From positions 20,833,667 to 20,897,666 of the forward strand of contig NC_054884.1 in the NCBI RefSeq assembly GCF_018320785.1: a DNA stretch of 64,000 nt. Reading direction: 5' to 3'. The notes below the pieces were generated by a model. It searched no databases. It was given only the letters and a program-made list of their open reading frames with translations, and was not told the DNA's origin. The DNA comes from Cheilinus undulatus. Taxonomy: Eukaryota > Chordata > Actinopteri > Labriformes > Labridae. Positions 33,601-44,923 of this stretch are shown in pieces (the first letter of the stretch is position 1; every line of letters starts with the position of its first letter). Position numbers and translations under genes: made by a program.

Positions 33601-36600
33601 ATTTATCTGTAATAACCACCATACAGTGACACAAAACTTCACCTAATTCCTCCATTAATGTTGTAAAACTGATCATGTTAAGTCACCCTTTTGTAGAGGT
33701 TAACAAAGGTGTACCCCAGGGTTCCATCCTTGGGCTACTTCTTTTCACTTTATATAAAAATAACATTGCAGGACAAACTTGAAATTTTAAAATCTATCTT
33801 TACACAGATAATTCAATTTTATACTCTACTGCATCCTCAACAATCAAGCTGTCTCACAGCTAAAGACTGATTTTCACTTCAAACTACACCAACTTCCTAC
33901 GTATACTCCTTCTAATACATTATTCCCTCTATATACCACTGCTTTAATTTTGATTTGTTGAGACTGCATGCAACTGGTTCCACAATTATACAGTATATCA
34001 AATGGAATGCAAGCAACAGTAGTGGCTAATGTTATGTCGACCTTTCTAGAAGTTGGCAAAGGAGCACCCCAGGGTTCCATCATTGGGCTACTTCTTTTTA
34101 CTCTCTATATAAATAAAATTGCAGGACAAACTGGAAATTACAAAATACATCTTCATGCAGATGATGCAATTTAATACTCAAACTGATGTTGAACCCCTCA
34201 TAAAAAAGGTCTCACATATCAAATTTAGCTTGGAAAATAAGGCCCCAGGTTGGTTTTCCATACAGAAATAAGTTGTGCCTTAGATTGTCCAGGCAATAAT
34301 TTTACCGGTTTTAGACCGTGGAGGCACTCTTCACACAGATGCAACTTCTTCTGTTTTAAAGCCATTCATCACCAGTGTTAGATTTTGTATCCATCATAGT
34401 GACTTACATTGCCCTGTTGGCTGGCCCTCTTTGGGTCAGCATAGGAAACAACACAGTATTCTGTTTACTCTGTATACTCCCTCCTGACTTGGATATTCTC
34501 CTGTCTGTGAATACTGAAGTCATAACACCAGATCTCAAAACTGGATCTACTTTAAAAACACCAGGGTTTAGAACTGAATGAGCTAAGACTGCTTTAGAGA
34601 AGCTGCATTCTCTTGTATCTCACAGTGTTTTCAAAGAATTAATGTCTGAACTATCTAAGGAAGAAAATTGAGACTGTTTTAATGTATATAACATTGAATA
34701 AGACATAGGTTTGTAAGTATGATTGTGAGTATGTATGTAAGCTTTCCTGACTTTTTATTTGTTCATGTTTTTACTTTTATCACTACATGGCACCCCTGGA
34801 AAAGAGACCTCAGTCTCAGTGGATTCTCCCTGCTAAAATAAAGGATAAAGACAAGATTTTTTTTTTTTTAGGACCCACTGTCCCTTTGGCCTTTATCTCC
34901 ACAAGTCAATTACCCTCTATTTTCTTTATCATTATAGACACTGTGATGATAAATTGCTCTGGAGCAGCTGTAAGACACTTACAAAGCCATTCTCTGCAAC
35001 ATAGGTGGGAAGTCCACTAACTAGAGCCCAGTGGTCTGCTGGTGGACCCCTGAAAAAAGAAGAAGAGGAGGTAAACAAGAAAGCAGGTTTAACCATGATG
35101 ATGGTCAGATGCTACAATTTATCTGCTTTTCATTTTATTAAATTTTGATCTGTATTAATCATTTCCTAATGTAAGTGAAGATTGTTTGTTGTATGTTGTG
35201 TTTTTGAGTGTAGTTGTATCATGTAACTAAAAATACTCACGGTATGACTTTAATTTCTTCTTTTCCTTCCAGAAGGTAGTCAATAATCTTGTAAAAGTTA
35301 ACTTCCTATAGGGAAAACAGAAGTCCTTTTAGAAATTATTGATCGCCTTTAAAGGGCTAGGAAGTTGAAGAAGCATTGCACATGATGAAATCTGAATAAA
35401 GGAGGAAAAATGGGCCTGTTACCCTGCCGTCTGGTGTTTTTGGTCCTTTATAAGGTTCCACATCTCCAAGTTTCACGGGCCATTCATCATAGAATTCCTG
35501 CAGGGGGAAACACAGACAACAGGAGGGTTTTTTTAAGCCATTAAGCCTGTAACATGAATGCTTTCTATTGAATCTTTCTGTTAAGTCAAATCTTTTCTTC
35601 CACACCCACCTTCTCTTTAGTCATGTCCAGTAGACCCACTGAGTATCGGTCACATTGTAGATAAGTTCTTACAGTGTAGAGCGCTTTGTGGAACTGTCTT
35701 TCAATATCTGTTAACTCCTCAAATACTTTACTGGCTGACCAAAGAAGCACCTACATGAAAGAGAACGGCAACATATATAAGGAGAGTTACATTTTATATG
35801 ATCTCTCTTCTGTGCTTTGGAATGAATGCGAGGTTCAAGCCAGGGGACAAGTTATTCATTAGTGCCTAATGATGCAGAATCCCCCATGGATGACAAGGAA
35901 TGATTAGAGCACTCTTGTATTTAATAGCAGCAGCTGAGTTTACCTGACTCCTTCTGGACTCCACATTGAACATGTAGGCTGTGTAATGCTGCAGGGTGAT
36001 GACTTGAGCAAAGTTCATGTACTTGTGGAAGAGCTAAGGACCAAAGCAGATAAGAGGTTTCATCAATACACGAAAGCTGATTTAAGACTGTTGAAAATGA
36101 GTGCAATACAATTCTGCTTCGTTTCAGGCATGAAAGATATATGTAAAACAGCAGGAAGTGTATGACATGGCCATGTATTCTCTCACGCTTGCATAAAAAA
36201 ATTAAATGCAGCTTTAGGGTCCTTATTATGCTAACTTTTGCATGGATTTCTTAGATGTTTTGCATGGATTTACACCTCATGGAAAGTATCAAACTCTCCG
36301 TCATGCTTTTACCCTATTTCATCTAACAGTTTTAATGATGCTTCAGATCTTTGAGAAGCAGGATTTTCACCAAACAAAAACAATTTGTGAAGACAAAAGG
36401 CTTAAAGGGTTCAAATCAGAAGACAAGATCTTATTACAATCCCCCCCTTCAAAGTACATGTAAATTACTGTTTAAACTAAGAATACAGTGACTTGTGAAT
36501 TACAAGACACACAAAATATAGGCTACACAGTTAACATATTATGAGTGAAGTCATTATGCTTTTTCAAGTTGAATGCTGAAACACAAACACATCAAGTCAG

Positions 36601-38437
36601 ACAGGCCCTACTGGCTCCAGCTGACATAATGGATGTGTTGCACCCTACTGGTGAGATGTAATTACAGCAATAATCTATAGTTAGCAGCAGATCTGCAATA
36701 TTTGTGCACCAGCTTTTTAATGAAGCCAATAAACATGAGGTGTCTGTGCTGTAATGTCTTACTGACGAATCACAGAAACAACAGCATAAAGATCAAAAAG
36801 CTGCAGTTTATCACATGGCATGTTTATCCCACAAAGTGATCATTACTGATGAGTGTGAATGTGCATGTTAGAGTATGCATCCTTACTGCCTCATCCTCTG
36901 CAGTGAATGCAGGAGCTCCTATCTTGTTTAGTGCCATCACAACGCCTATGCACTCTTTGTCAGCCACCAGAGGGAAAGTGAGCATGCATTTCGTCTTGTA
37001 TCCAGTCTGTTTGTCCACAAAGTCGCAGAACTTTTTATTCTGCATCAAGAGACAAAGATAGTCAGTTTTGTTTTAAACTCACACCACTGACATACAATTC
37101 ATAGATTTACATTAGTCAATTTATACTTTGCGGGTCAATATTGTTTTTCTGACCTGCCTGTCAGATTGAAATTTATACGCCTTTACGTAGCAGTTGCTTT
37201 GCTAGATCTGACTTCTATATAAAAAAAACAACAACTTGTATTTGTTGTTTGGAGAGTAAAACATTCTTTACCATTCTAATCTTTTGCAGCTTTGCTACAT
37301 TTAGCCATTAGAAAACACATTAATTATCTAAGAATATCAACATTTCCCCTTTTTGAAACCACCAGCTGTAATGTCTTGTAGACGTGGTGCACTGGCAAAT
37401 GCAAAAGTTCTTTAGCATTTATAAAATATGAGTTTTCACAAATTTTCTGACATGCTTGCACCAACATTAAAGCTAAGGGCGTATAAGGTTGTAAATTTAA
37501 TTTTAAAGCAGTATTGTTTGTACCTCTATTTTTCATGTCAAGGTCTGACTATATGGCCTTTAAATTACTATAATGTCTTCTGCAGATATGACCTTGACTG
37601 ATTTTCAAGGGCAAAACAATAATGGCAAAAACTTAAGTATGTAGTCAGACCAAAGTTAAATATGACACAACTGTACATTTTGGCTATTTATTGTTTAGTC
37701 CCAAATTTTCAGGTCTGGTGCCACAAATAACTCAAACAGGCTAGTGCAATTTAAAAGTTAAATAGCCTGATGCTTCACCTAAAAACCTTTAAGGTTATTA
37801 AAATAAACCCTTACGGTTTTATGACTATCCTTCAAGCTTACAGAAGGGAATTTGACTTTTTTTTAAACACAGAAACAAGCTAACATCTTCACAATAGTTT
37901 AGCTAACAACACTTTCTAGAAAGCGCGCGCACTGCAGAGCGCGAGGACAGTTTAATGACTTCTCACCGCTGAGACGTCGGGAACATTTTGTGGCTTTTTG
38001 GACTGTGCTGTGTGCCCGACGATACCCATATCAAAAGGGAACACAATTTCCCCCTGCGGGTTGACCAGGTTTGTCTCGTATTTAGACGTCGGAGTCACGT
38101 CAAAGAGGCAAGTTGCAAGCTCAGGTGTTCCATTTCTCGACCTGCACAGGTAAAAGCTGACCCTGTCGGCCTGTAAAATCATGGCGACCCTCTGCAACAC
38201 TTTGTGTAGGGACTTCTCCATCTCAGCACCCTGTTTTTGCAGCTCCTGGACCAGCTCGAAGATGATGGCGGCCTCTTGCACAGAGTTAACATCCTTGAAG
38301 GAGGCAGTGTCTTTGACGTCGAGAGGAGCAGAAAAGGCGGCGGACAGGGCTTCAGCACGCAACTTCTTATCAAAGTATTCTTTGGCGAACTGCGGGTTGT
38401 TCTCCAGGTATTTCTCCACGCTATCCTTGTCTGCCAT
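24683..38437 (-). CDS. pde6c: cone cGMP phosphodiesterase alpha' subunit PDE6C
   Basis: Exons in order: 38437-37967, 37039-36887, 36033-35944, 35750-35610, 35497-35423, 35305-35241, 35049-34983, 33454-33407, 33238-33089, 32845-32702, 32358-32293, 32152-31997, 29134-29027, 28766-28657, 28572-28485, 28386-28286, 28083-27976, 27856-27793, 25961-25887, 25790-25707, 24964-24811, 24723-24683. They sum to 2559 nt, 852 residues, against about 858 in human. The enzyme hydrolyses cGMP in cone outer segments after transducin activation. GAF-A ends in an NKxnFx3DE motif (N195-E207), and GAF-B holds a similar [13 protein letters not shown] stretch. The catalytic domain has HNWRH (H561-H564), HDIDH (H601-H605) and [10 protein letters not shown] (D722). 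The C-terminus is CTIC, a CaaX-type prenylation box. Donors after exons 12 and 17 appear to be GC rather than GT; all other junctions are GT-AG. Rod PDE6A/B are the alternatives, but gene neighbours and sequence favour PDE6C. Confidence 0.96.
24965..25706. other. pde6c intron 20
   Basis: It lies between the exons at 25790-25707 and 24964-24811. It is AT-rich and no repeat is recognised. Confidence 0.7.
26440..26990 (+). mobile_element. L2-like LINE ORF2 C-terminal fragment
   Basis: The plus-strand frame reads through the typical end of a non-LTR retrotransposon ORF2: [45 protein letters not shown] and [14 protein letters not shown], then a stop at 26862-26864. An AT-rich 3' tail follows. Only the last ~140 residues remain; there is no reverse transcriptase domain here, so it is a 5'-truncated dead copy. 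It lies in pde6c intron 18, antisense to the gene. Confidence 0.88.
26991..27792. other. rest of pde6c intron 18
   Basis: No gene is seen. The open frame at 27147-27395 on the minus strand has no domain or splice context. Confidence 0.5.
29371..30286 (+). mobile_element. internally deleted Tc1-like transposon
   Basis: The right end finishes in 'ttggccaggcagtg' and is followed by the target TA at 30287-30288. The left part (29371 on) matches the start of the same family but lacks its outermost terminal repeat. The transposase region is deleted between about 29590 and 29594, removing most of the DNA-binding half. Downstream, an open frame (29651-30193, 180 residues) keeps the catalytic domain, with WSDE, the DDNA block and [11 protein letters not shown] supplying the D-D-E acids. 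It cannot move itself. It sits in pde6c intron 12, antisense to the gene. Confidence 0.9.
30421..31983 (-). mobile_element. Tc1-like transposon with ~215-bp inverted repeats
   Basis: Target TA at 30419-30420 and 31984-31985 flanks matching ends: 'cagtggtgtgaaaaagtatt' on the left and its near-complement on the right. The inverted repeats extend to about 30635 and from about 31768. Each holds an outer and an inner copy of a 'gtgtgaaaaagta' motif, the IR/DR plan seen in Sleeping Beauty-type elements. The transposase is on the minus strand: N-terminal helix-turn-helix text from 31596, later a GGGSVMVWGC-like block (here [11 protein letters not shown]) near 31100, and DNDPKYTCK near 30910. Stops and frame shifts break it, so it is a pseudogene. 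It lies in pde6c intron 12, 13 nt from exon 12. Confidence 0.93.
30600..31596 (-). pseudogene. broken Tc1-like transposase
   Basis: The coding remnant inside the 30421-31983 element. The start region (31596 downward) reads [13 protein letters not shown] and then a resolvable DNA-binding domain with at least one frame change. The catalytic region is open only at 31117-30875, which has [25 protein letters not shown] and an end soon after. The frame is interrupted before the last acid of the DDE triad, so no active enzyme is expected. Confidence 0.8.
33660..34855 (+). mobile_element. L2-like LINE fragments (RT and 3' end)
   Basis: The plus strand holds a reverse-transcriptase block, [20 protein letters not shown] followed by HADDA (the fingers/palm region with the xADD catalytic motif), at about 34050-34170. 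A diverged second copy of the same block lies at about 33697-33830. Further down, [15 protein letters not shown] and LKTPGFRTE (34511-34578) belong to the ORF2 end. The 3' UTR ends in 'agacctcagtctcagtgga' and 'aaataaaggataaa' at 34807-34855. Many stops make it inactive. It lies in pde6c intron 7, antisense to the gene. Confidence 0.82.
36034..36886. other. pde6c intron 2
   Basis: It lies between the exons at 37039-36887 and 36033-35944. No repeat is recognised. The open frame at 36242-36463 lacks support. Confidence 0.65.
37040..37966. other. pde6c intron 1
   Basis: An AT-rich intron from a GTGAGA donor (minus strand) to an AG acceptor at 37040-37041. No repeat family is recognised. Confidence 0.7.
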
Positions 38438-38678
38438 ATTGAGCTCAAAAAGTGTGTATTCCCGTCCTTTTTTTCACAAAAGCATCTCCTGTAGAGGAGG
38501 TAAAAAGGTAGAGGGGGCTGTTTTGGCCTACAGGTTTCGGCGTTTCAGTAGCATCCGTTTGAATGGACTTGCATTCTCCTCCACGGTCCCTGAGGGATTC
38601 ACTGACAGGTCCCGTGTCCACCGGCAGACCGAATAGGACAGAGTGCGGCTTAGAGGCTGAAAGGATCAAAGTGGCCGC

Positions 38679-38695
38679 TAATTAATGTGACGTCA
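38679..38695. promoter_or_regulatory. candidate pde6c promoter elements: TAATTA and CRE
   Basis: About 240 nt upstream of the pde6c start codon, a homeodomain core TAATTA (38679-38684) lies four bases from a perfect palindromic CRE, TGACGTCA (38688-38695). Photoreceptor genes are commonly driven by homeodomain factors such as CRX/OTX, though their preferred core is TAATCC. A role here is inferred. The transcription start was not located. Confidence 0.4.
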
Positions 38696-38779
38696 TGACA
38701 TTAAACCCCCAGCTCTAAGCGTCCTTAACCCACAAATCCCAACGCTGATCATTTTATATCGGGCAATCCTCCCTATCTG

Positions 38780-39555
38780 AGGGAGGACGCAGGAGTGAGA
38801 CTGCTAGGTTAAACGCCAGTATACCAGAGGCTTTATCACTTTGGTGCAGGTAGGTTTTCAAAAGCCCCCTTATCCATCCCTGCACTCAACACTTTGGAGG
38901 CACTTAAACAACCCTTAGCTTATTAATTAAACAAGTTGAACCAACATTAAACATAATGTCAACTGCCCTTGCCATAAATAACCACCTTGTGACCAACCCT
39001 GCTTCACTTTTACTCCTATTGCTCCTTTAGCTATGGAGGACAAAAGTAGCCAAACAGTGACAGAAATTAGCAGTGACTGTTCACAACTGCCTACCCAGGA
39101 GTCCTATTTAAATCACCATGTTCATGGAGGTATCAGTCCCAGAATTGGATATTGTCCAATTAGTGAGACTTGGATGTCTGAGAACAAGGCCCTAAACAAA
39201 GATGGCTGGCTATTATTAACTACACTATTAACTGCACTGTCTGGCTAGCTGCTGGCAGGCTGGCGAGGCAAGGAGTTCCCCACTATTTTTTGCTGTGGAG
39301 ATAAGGCGAGTTGATCAAGGGGGAGCTACAAAAAGTATGTGTGGGTGTTGCGGAAATATATTAAAGTAGCCCGTTACACAGTTGGGAACACAGGCTGTAT
39401 GTTGTGCCAGAGGAAACGAAGACAGAAAGGACGGAAAAAATTATTGAGCTAGAGCCTGTTCCTTCATTTTTTAAATGAAACAGGGTGAGGTGATTGAAAA
39501 TAAAGTAATTTTCTGGAACCTGTTCTTCAATAAATTCCTTGAAAAATATTCAGAA
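38780..39555. other. upstream pde6c region, no feature
   Basis: No conserved signal or repeat is recognised. The open frame at 39033-39248 has no domain. Confidence 0.4.
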
Positions 39556-39559
39556 TGTT

Positions 39560-39845
39560 ATTTTAAGCTGTAATTACTAGGGCTGTCAGCAGACATGCAT
39601 TAATAGCAATGCAGTAAAGCAAAATAAGTGCATTATTTTTTACTGTTGCCTTATATTCCTATTAATTTCTAATACAAAGTAGCTAAATTTACTCAAATTA
39701 CTGTAATTGGGTAGCTTTTTTGTGTACTAGTACTTTATGAGTACATTTTGAAATCAGCACTTTTACTTTTACTTAAGTATATTTTAACCAGAGTAACTGT
39801 AGTTTTACTTGAGTGCTGTAATCGTGTACTTTTCCCACCTCTGTT
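39560..39845. mobile_element. hAT-like terminal debris
   Basis: At 39580 the text 'ctagggctgtcagcagac' resembles a common hAT terminus. At 39745-39843, repeated 'acttttacttttactt', 'ccagagtaactgta' and the closing 'ttttcccacctctg' match the right end of another hAT MITE type. A related piece ('aacttttactttaacttg', ending 'tttttccaccccact') lies at 40845-40932. No complete element could be delimited. Confidence 0.55.
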
Positions 39846-40184
39846 GAAAACACAGTAGTACACAGCAAGTAGGATGCACAGTATTATCAGCATGATATTG
39901 GTGTCGACAGGTATTACCTTCAAAAAGTAAATTATTGGTATCTGCAGATACGAAAATTTCCACTGATATTTACACCCGATATTTTGGCTACAAAAATCTG
40001 TCTATATCAGCGACCAAATAAGATTTGAGTTTTTAGGTGAGAGTCAGACCTACACAACACAAAGGTTGAGTCAACTTTTATACATTCTTACTGGCTTTAG
40101 GTGTGATTTCAAAATTGCCAGCACCTGTTACTGCCAGAGGTGAGTTTAAATGAGCATCACATGCTTGGGAAAAAAAAAAGATTT

Positions 40185-40412
40185 ACCCACAGTTTTAAAA
40201 GGGTGCCAACAATTTTGTTCGGCCCATTTTTTGAGTTTTGTGTAAAATTATGTGAATTTTGTTTTTTTCTTCTCTTTTTTGTGTTGTTCCAATGCACATA
40301 AAGGAAATAAACATGTGTATACCAAAAACATTTGTAATTGCAACAATTTCTGGGAGAAATGGTGTATTTTCTGGAAAAATTCCAGGGGTGCCAATACTTT
40401 CGCCCATGACTG
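40185..40412. mobile_element. Tc1-like right-end fragment
   Basis: The segment ends 'gggtgccaatactttcgccc' plus 'atgactg', followed by TA at 40413-40414. This is the usual terminus of a teleost Tc1 group. No left end or transposase is seen. Confidence 0.65.
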
Positions 40413-41049
40413 TACATCAACTGAATCTTTTTTTTTTTTTAATTCATCATCATTCCTTACACTTTAAGTATATTTTAAGTACTGAAATTTGTCTTTTTTA
40501 CAACCTCAAACTTAAACTGTGTGTTTTAAGGGCCAGAGTTAGTTTAAACTTAATTTAAATAATGATAATGGTAAAGGTTAACATTAATTTCTAAATATGG
40601 ACATACTGTATAAGATATAAGCAAAAATGTATTATCGTGCATTCCAAACTGTGAGGGACTGATTCCACATCACATCCCAAAACAGCTGCTGTGTTTTTTA
40701 CTTTATTATAGAGATGTGAATTTACCTTAAAGACCTGTTTGGGGATCTATGTTCTCATGTTGTTATTGCCAGTAAATAAAGATTATATTCCTCTGTACAA
40801 CTCTACAGCAGCTACAGTACTTCAAGTAAACTTTAAATGTGTAACTTTTACTTTAACTTGAATAGATTTATAGGCTAGTTCTTTTTCTTAAGTGAATTTC
40901 AACCAGACATGTACTTTTTCCACCCCACTTTGTAATTTATTGCATGTTCCTTTTTCCCTAGTTGAGTTAATGTCATAAACTCTATCCAAAGTCCCTCATT
41001 TTCATTCAAATTAAAAGCAGGTCTCTATCCAAACAGAAAGTCAGTTATC

Positions 41050-41510
41050 CTTAGGTAAAGGCTAAGGGTCGACCAGTATTGATTTTACAGGGCTGATAGG
41101 GATTATTAGTAGTTCATGACACTGATAAAGATATTTTGAACCAGTATACATTTACATTAAAAATGAGCCAAACATGTTGATAATTTCAGTGTTACATTTA
41201 CAACACAAATAGATGATGATAGGGTGCAAACCTGTTATTCAGAAACTGGATAACTTTATTATTACTAAAGAGAAAGATGGCTATTACTCACAGGACATCT
41301 AGCCAATCATATAATGTTAAGGGCGAGACTTTAGGGGGACTGCGGATATCAATGCCATAGGAAAGGAGATGCAAGCCCCAGCAGAGTTAAAGCAGCAAAC
41401 TTTTTAATCAGTTGATTTATTTGTAGTTGGTAAAATAAAAAGCTGATACCAATAATTGGAAAAATGCTGGATATCAGCCTCAATAATCGGTCAGACTTAT
41501 GATGGGTTGA
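41050..41510. repeat. hAT-like 'gaccagtattgatt' repeat
   Basis: The start 'aagggtcgaccagtattgat', the word 'ggctgata', and the end region with 'ataatcggtcagactta' resemble a dispersed element of fish genomes. A related piece appears at about 39890-40020. The boundaries are not clear. Confidence 0.45.
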
Positions 41511-41689
41511 TACCTTACTGAAGACAGCACCGAAAGTCCAAATGAAACAAAATGTATTTCAACTGTAAAATTGTCAAATTTTAAACGAAAAGCAGATTTA
41601 TCTCAGTAAATAACATAAATTCTGATAATCATTTGACAACCCTAGTCATTACAAACTATGTTGTAATGAACTGGTTCCCTCTGAGCCTT

Positions 41690-41815
41690 ATTCAGACTTA
41701 GTGGATCTTAGTGCTGCAATTGATATGATTGACCATCATATCCAGTTACAGAGACTTAAAATTACTTGGCAATACAGGAACTTTCCAACTGGTCAGGCAC
41801 CAGGACCTTTCCCTA
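41690..41815 (+). mobile_element. LINE reverse-transcriptase fragment
   Basis: One frame reads LVDLSAAIDMIDHHIQLQRL, the block just before the catalytic region in L2/CR1-like reverse transcriptases (usually DLSAAFDTVDH). It is a short orphan fragment within the pde6c-rbp4 interval. Confidence 0.75.
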
Positions 41816-42199
41816 CCTCGTTATGATAAACTGCAACCCAAATTAGAAAATGAAAATTCAACCACACAAATGTATTTCATGTAGAATGTTCCAGTTTGGA
41901 CCTTAGATGAAACAGAACACGATTAAACAAAGAAACAGCAGGGAAAAAAAAACATGTTTGAAAAGCACATAGTCACTGAAGGGTATGCATTTGTTTTATC
42001 TATACTTCATTTTCCTGAGATAGAATTAATATGATTTATCATATTCATTATCTTTGGAAACCCAGCTTTGTTTATTCAGTAAAATAAGATAAATACGTCA
42101 AAATCTTGTGTACATGACTGCAATATCTTCATTGTCACAGGAAAACTAAGTAACTTAAAAATATGAATGTATGAATGACCCACCCACATAACAACTACC

Positions 42200-42430
42200 A
42201 GATTGTCAACTTACCTCCTCTCCTCAGCTTTGACTGATGAAGAACCCAGGCAACAGTTGGATGCAGAGTCCCTCCAGTCTGCTGCTGAAGCTTGTAACTC
42301 CTTCAGAGAAGTCATAGGTGTTTTGGTGACCTCTCTCGCTAGTCTCCTTCTTGTGCAGTCACTCAGTTTGTGAGGATGGCCTGATCTATACAGATTTACA
42401 TGTATGCCATATATTCCTTCCATGTCTTGA
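42200..42430 (-). mobile_element. Tc1-like transposase N-terminal relic
   Basis: The minus strand encodes RSGHPHKLSDCTRRRLAREV and TKTPMTSLKELQ, the second helix-turn-helix region of a Tc1 transposase (the family norm is RSGRPxKLS). The rest of the enzyme is not readable. It may belong to one element with the terminal fragment at 42745-42852. Confidence 0.75.
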
Positions 42431-42744
42431 ACATGGATTCAGCTGAACTTCTAAAACTGTTCAGTGCCTTGGAATTATATTGTATCCATCCCCTGACTTA
42501 CTTTTCAGTAACTTTTTCTCTGAGTTGCTCTGGGTCTTCTTTTTTCTTTGTGGTGTAATGATAGCCAGGAATACTGATTATGCAGGGACTGGACCTTCCA
42601 GACACAGCTGTCTTTATGCTACAGTCACTTGAGACACATTCACAGGTGATCCATATTTCACTAATTGTGAGACTACTAGCACCAATTGGCTGGTCCCCTT
42701 TTTGAATTAGGATAGTCACTTTGAATATTTATGTTATTTCGAAT

Positions 42745-42852
42745 GACACTTTTTAAAATTTAATTGGCATTACTTTGTAGAAATCTGTTTTCACTTTGAC
42801 CATGACTGATTTATAAAATCAATGAAAGAGTGAAAACTGTTAATAGGCACTG
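42745..42852. mobile_element. terminal fragment of the 56407-type MITE family
   Basis: The blocks 'cattactttgtagaaatctg' and 'atttataaaatcaa' and the closing 'aggcactg' match the right end of the complete MITE at 56407-56821. The flanking TA is not preserved. Confidence 0.7.
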
Positions 42853-44613
42853 TGTGAATTTAGTGGTATCAATATCAGCCCTGACTGTCACTCTGCAGAT
42901 CTCCCCTCTTTTTAACTGTTACATCTTTTTAACTTGTTTTTCACTGTTTGTTTTATCTGTTTTGTACGGTGTCCTTGGGTGTTTTGAAAGGCACCTATAA
43001 ATAAAATGTATGTTTCATAATAATGTTTTATTGTTATTATTAAAGTGGGTTTGGGAATATCTGTATATCAGATATTGGCAAAAAAAAATCAATATTTTGC
43101 CTCTCTAACATCCACAAAGAAACAGCTTAGCTCAACTGGTTCATGCTGAACAGCAGTAGAAAGGAATGCCATTGTCAAGCAACACCGAATGAAAGTACAA
43201 TCTGTTTTATTTTAACTTCAACCTTAAACACTACTTTCTATAATGTTTCAGTCCTTCAGAACCCAAACCCAGCCTGCAGCAGAAATTTTGCTTTGATATG
43301 GATTTTGAGAAACCTACATTTCCCTCTCTATCAAAACAAAATAACTCACTCCTGTTTTTCCCACTTTTACACTACCAGCCAAAATGTTGTGCACACAAAA
43401 CCCTGGCAGTGTAATGTACATACCCCCTTGTCCAATCCCCATTATTACAAAATGTTGTGCGGCCTCTGGCCAGATTTCAGTAACCATTATTTCTGCTGAA
43501 AAATGAGCGATTGGGTTGTTTTTGATCGGCCGGGGCTGTGGTTATGCAAGCTGCAGATGTTTGGCTGAACTGTGCTGTTTTTATTCAACCGAGCCCCTCT
43601 GAGGACTGGTTACATGATCGAATTGCAAAACAACATTTACAATATTTGGACAGTGTACATTCAAGTTATTGGAAACAGACCTTTGTGAGAGAGTTTGGTG
43701 GTGTTTGAATGGGATTGCCCTTTGAAGAATAAAAACCTTGTCTGTATGAGCTTAGAGCAGTACTTAGTTTACATACTTTTGTTCTATGCATTAGTAGTGA
43801 GCTATTTTTAGACTTATTTGAAACAAAAATCATTCTTAAAATCCTCGAGTTTTATGAGCAGTCTCACAGAAAAACTGAAATAGATCTTTGAAAGACCCAG
43901 CATGTAAAAAACTGCTCTAAAAGCAAAGACGCTTGAATGGATTTCATTGATCTACTCATCACTGATGACTCAGCATTTAGATTGAAGATGTGATTATCTC
44001 TTTCTCATATTGATCACTTCTTGTTGTGAGTGAACTTAAGCACTCTCTACCTTTTATACAAACAGTCCTGAGTTACAAAGAGCTCCATTGACCACAAAGT
44101 TAAGTCAACAGCTGATGTAATAGAAGGGGTATTTCCGCTAAATTAAAAAGAAAAAAGGCTGAAAATGAATTCAACCAATCAAATTTGCTTATACAATAAA
44201 ACACCCACACAGACACATTTCACACAGGTTTATATCATTCCTGTGTTAAATCAAAGCACACAGAAAACAACCCTCAACAAAGCTGTAATTTCTGCTGAAA
44301 TCAGCATCTCTGACAGAGGTGGGTATTCCTCTAAATATGTGCATTTGCGTCCACACATTCATCACACATATGTATGTCTGGGCTCTGCTGGAGGTTGCTT
44401 TCACAAGATTGAAAATGCTTAAGCTGTCCTGTTGTAAAAGCACATTTTTTGGGTGGATATGGAGGGATGGTGGGCCATGTGCAGACCACACAATTCAACA
44501 GGAATGAGGCCTGGAGTTATGTAAATGTTTGTCCAATGGAAAGCAAGCAAAACTGTGGGGAGAGCAGGGGAGGGTCTGCTCCCTAGAAGTCATTATGCAA
44601 TGCAGACTCACGG
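42853..44613. other. rbp4 upstream region, no gene
   Basis: No repeat or exon is supported. The open frames at 43143-43499 and 44165-44507 have no domain. Confidence 0.45.
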
Positions 44614-44621
44614 TATATAAG
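44614..44621 (+). promoter_or_regulatory. rbp4 TATA box
   Basis: TATATAAG lies about 30 nt before a plausible transcription start near 44645. A short non-coding first exon ends at a GTATGT donor at 44678. The placement fits a tissue-specific TATA promoter. Confidence 0.75.
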
Positions 44622-44923
44622 GCTGCTACCTTAAAGAACACCAGAGGATCTCTGTGAGCCTGTATTTTGGTTACCAGGTATGTACTTATTTCAACTTTAA
44701 AGGAATCGTTGTTGCAAAAGAAATTGTTCTACTTCTTACATTTCTTTCTAATAACTAGGCATATTCTATTTCAAGTGTTTTGTATGTAAGTGGATTGTTT
44801 ATAACAATTTTAGCACCACGTTTGTGCAGATTTTAGCCACATTTAACCTAGACTGAATGAATATTATCCTAAAAACTTCCAACTGCTCCATTTATTTCTG
44901 TTTTTCTGCTTTCTATGAACAGA

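Noticed and set aside
38181..38636. 151-residue + strand open frame opposite pde6c exon 1
   Set aside because: It is the antisense shadow of a strongly coding exon.
38445..38669. Possible upstream open frame in the pde6c leader (74 codons, minus strand)
   Set aside because: The transcription start is unknown, so its inclusion in the mRNA cannot be shown; no conserved feature.
39033..39248. 71-residue open frame between pde6c and rbp4
   Set aside because: No recognisable domain or gene structure.
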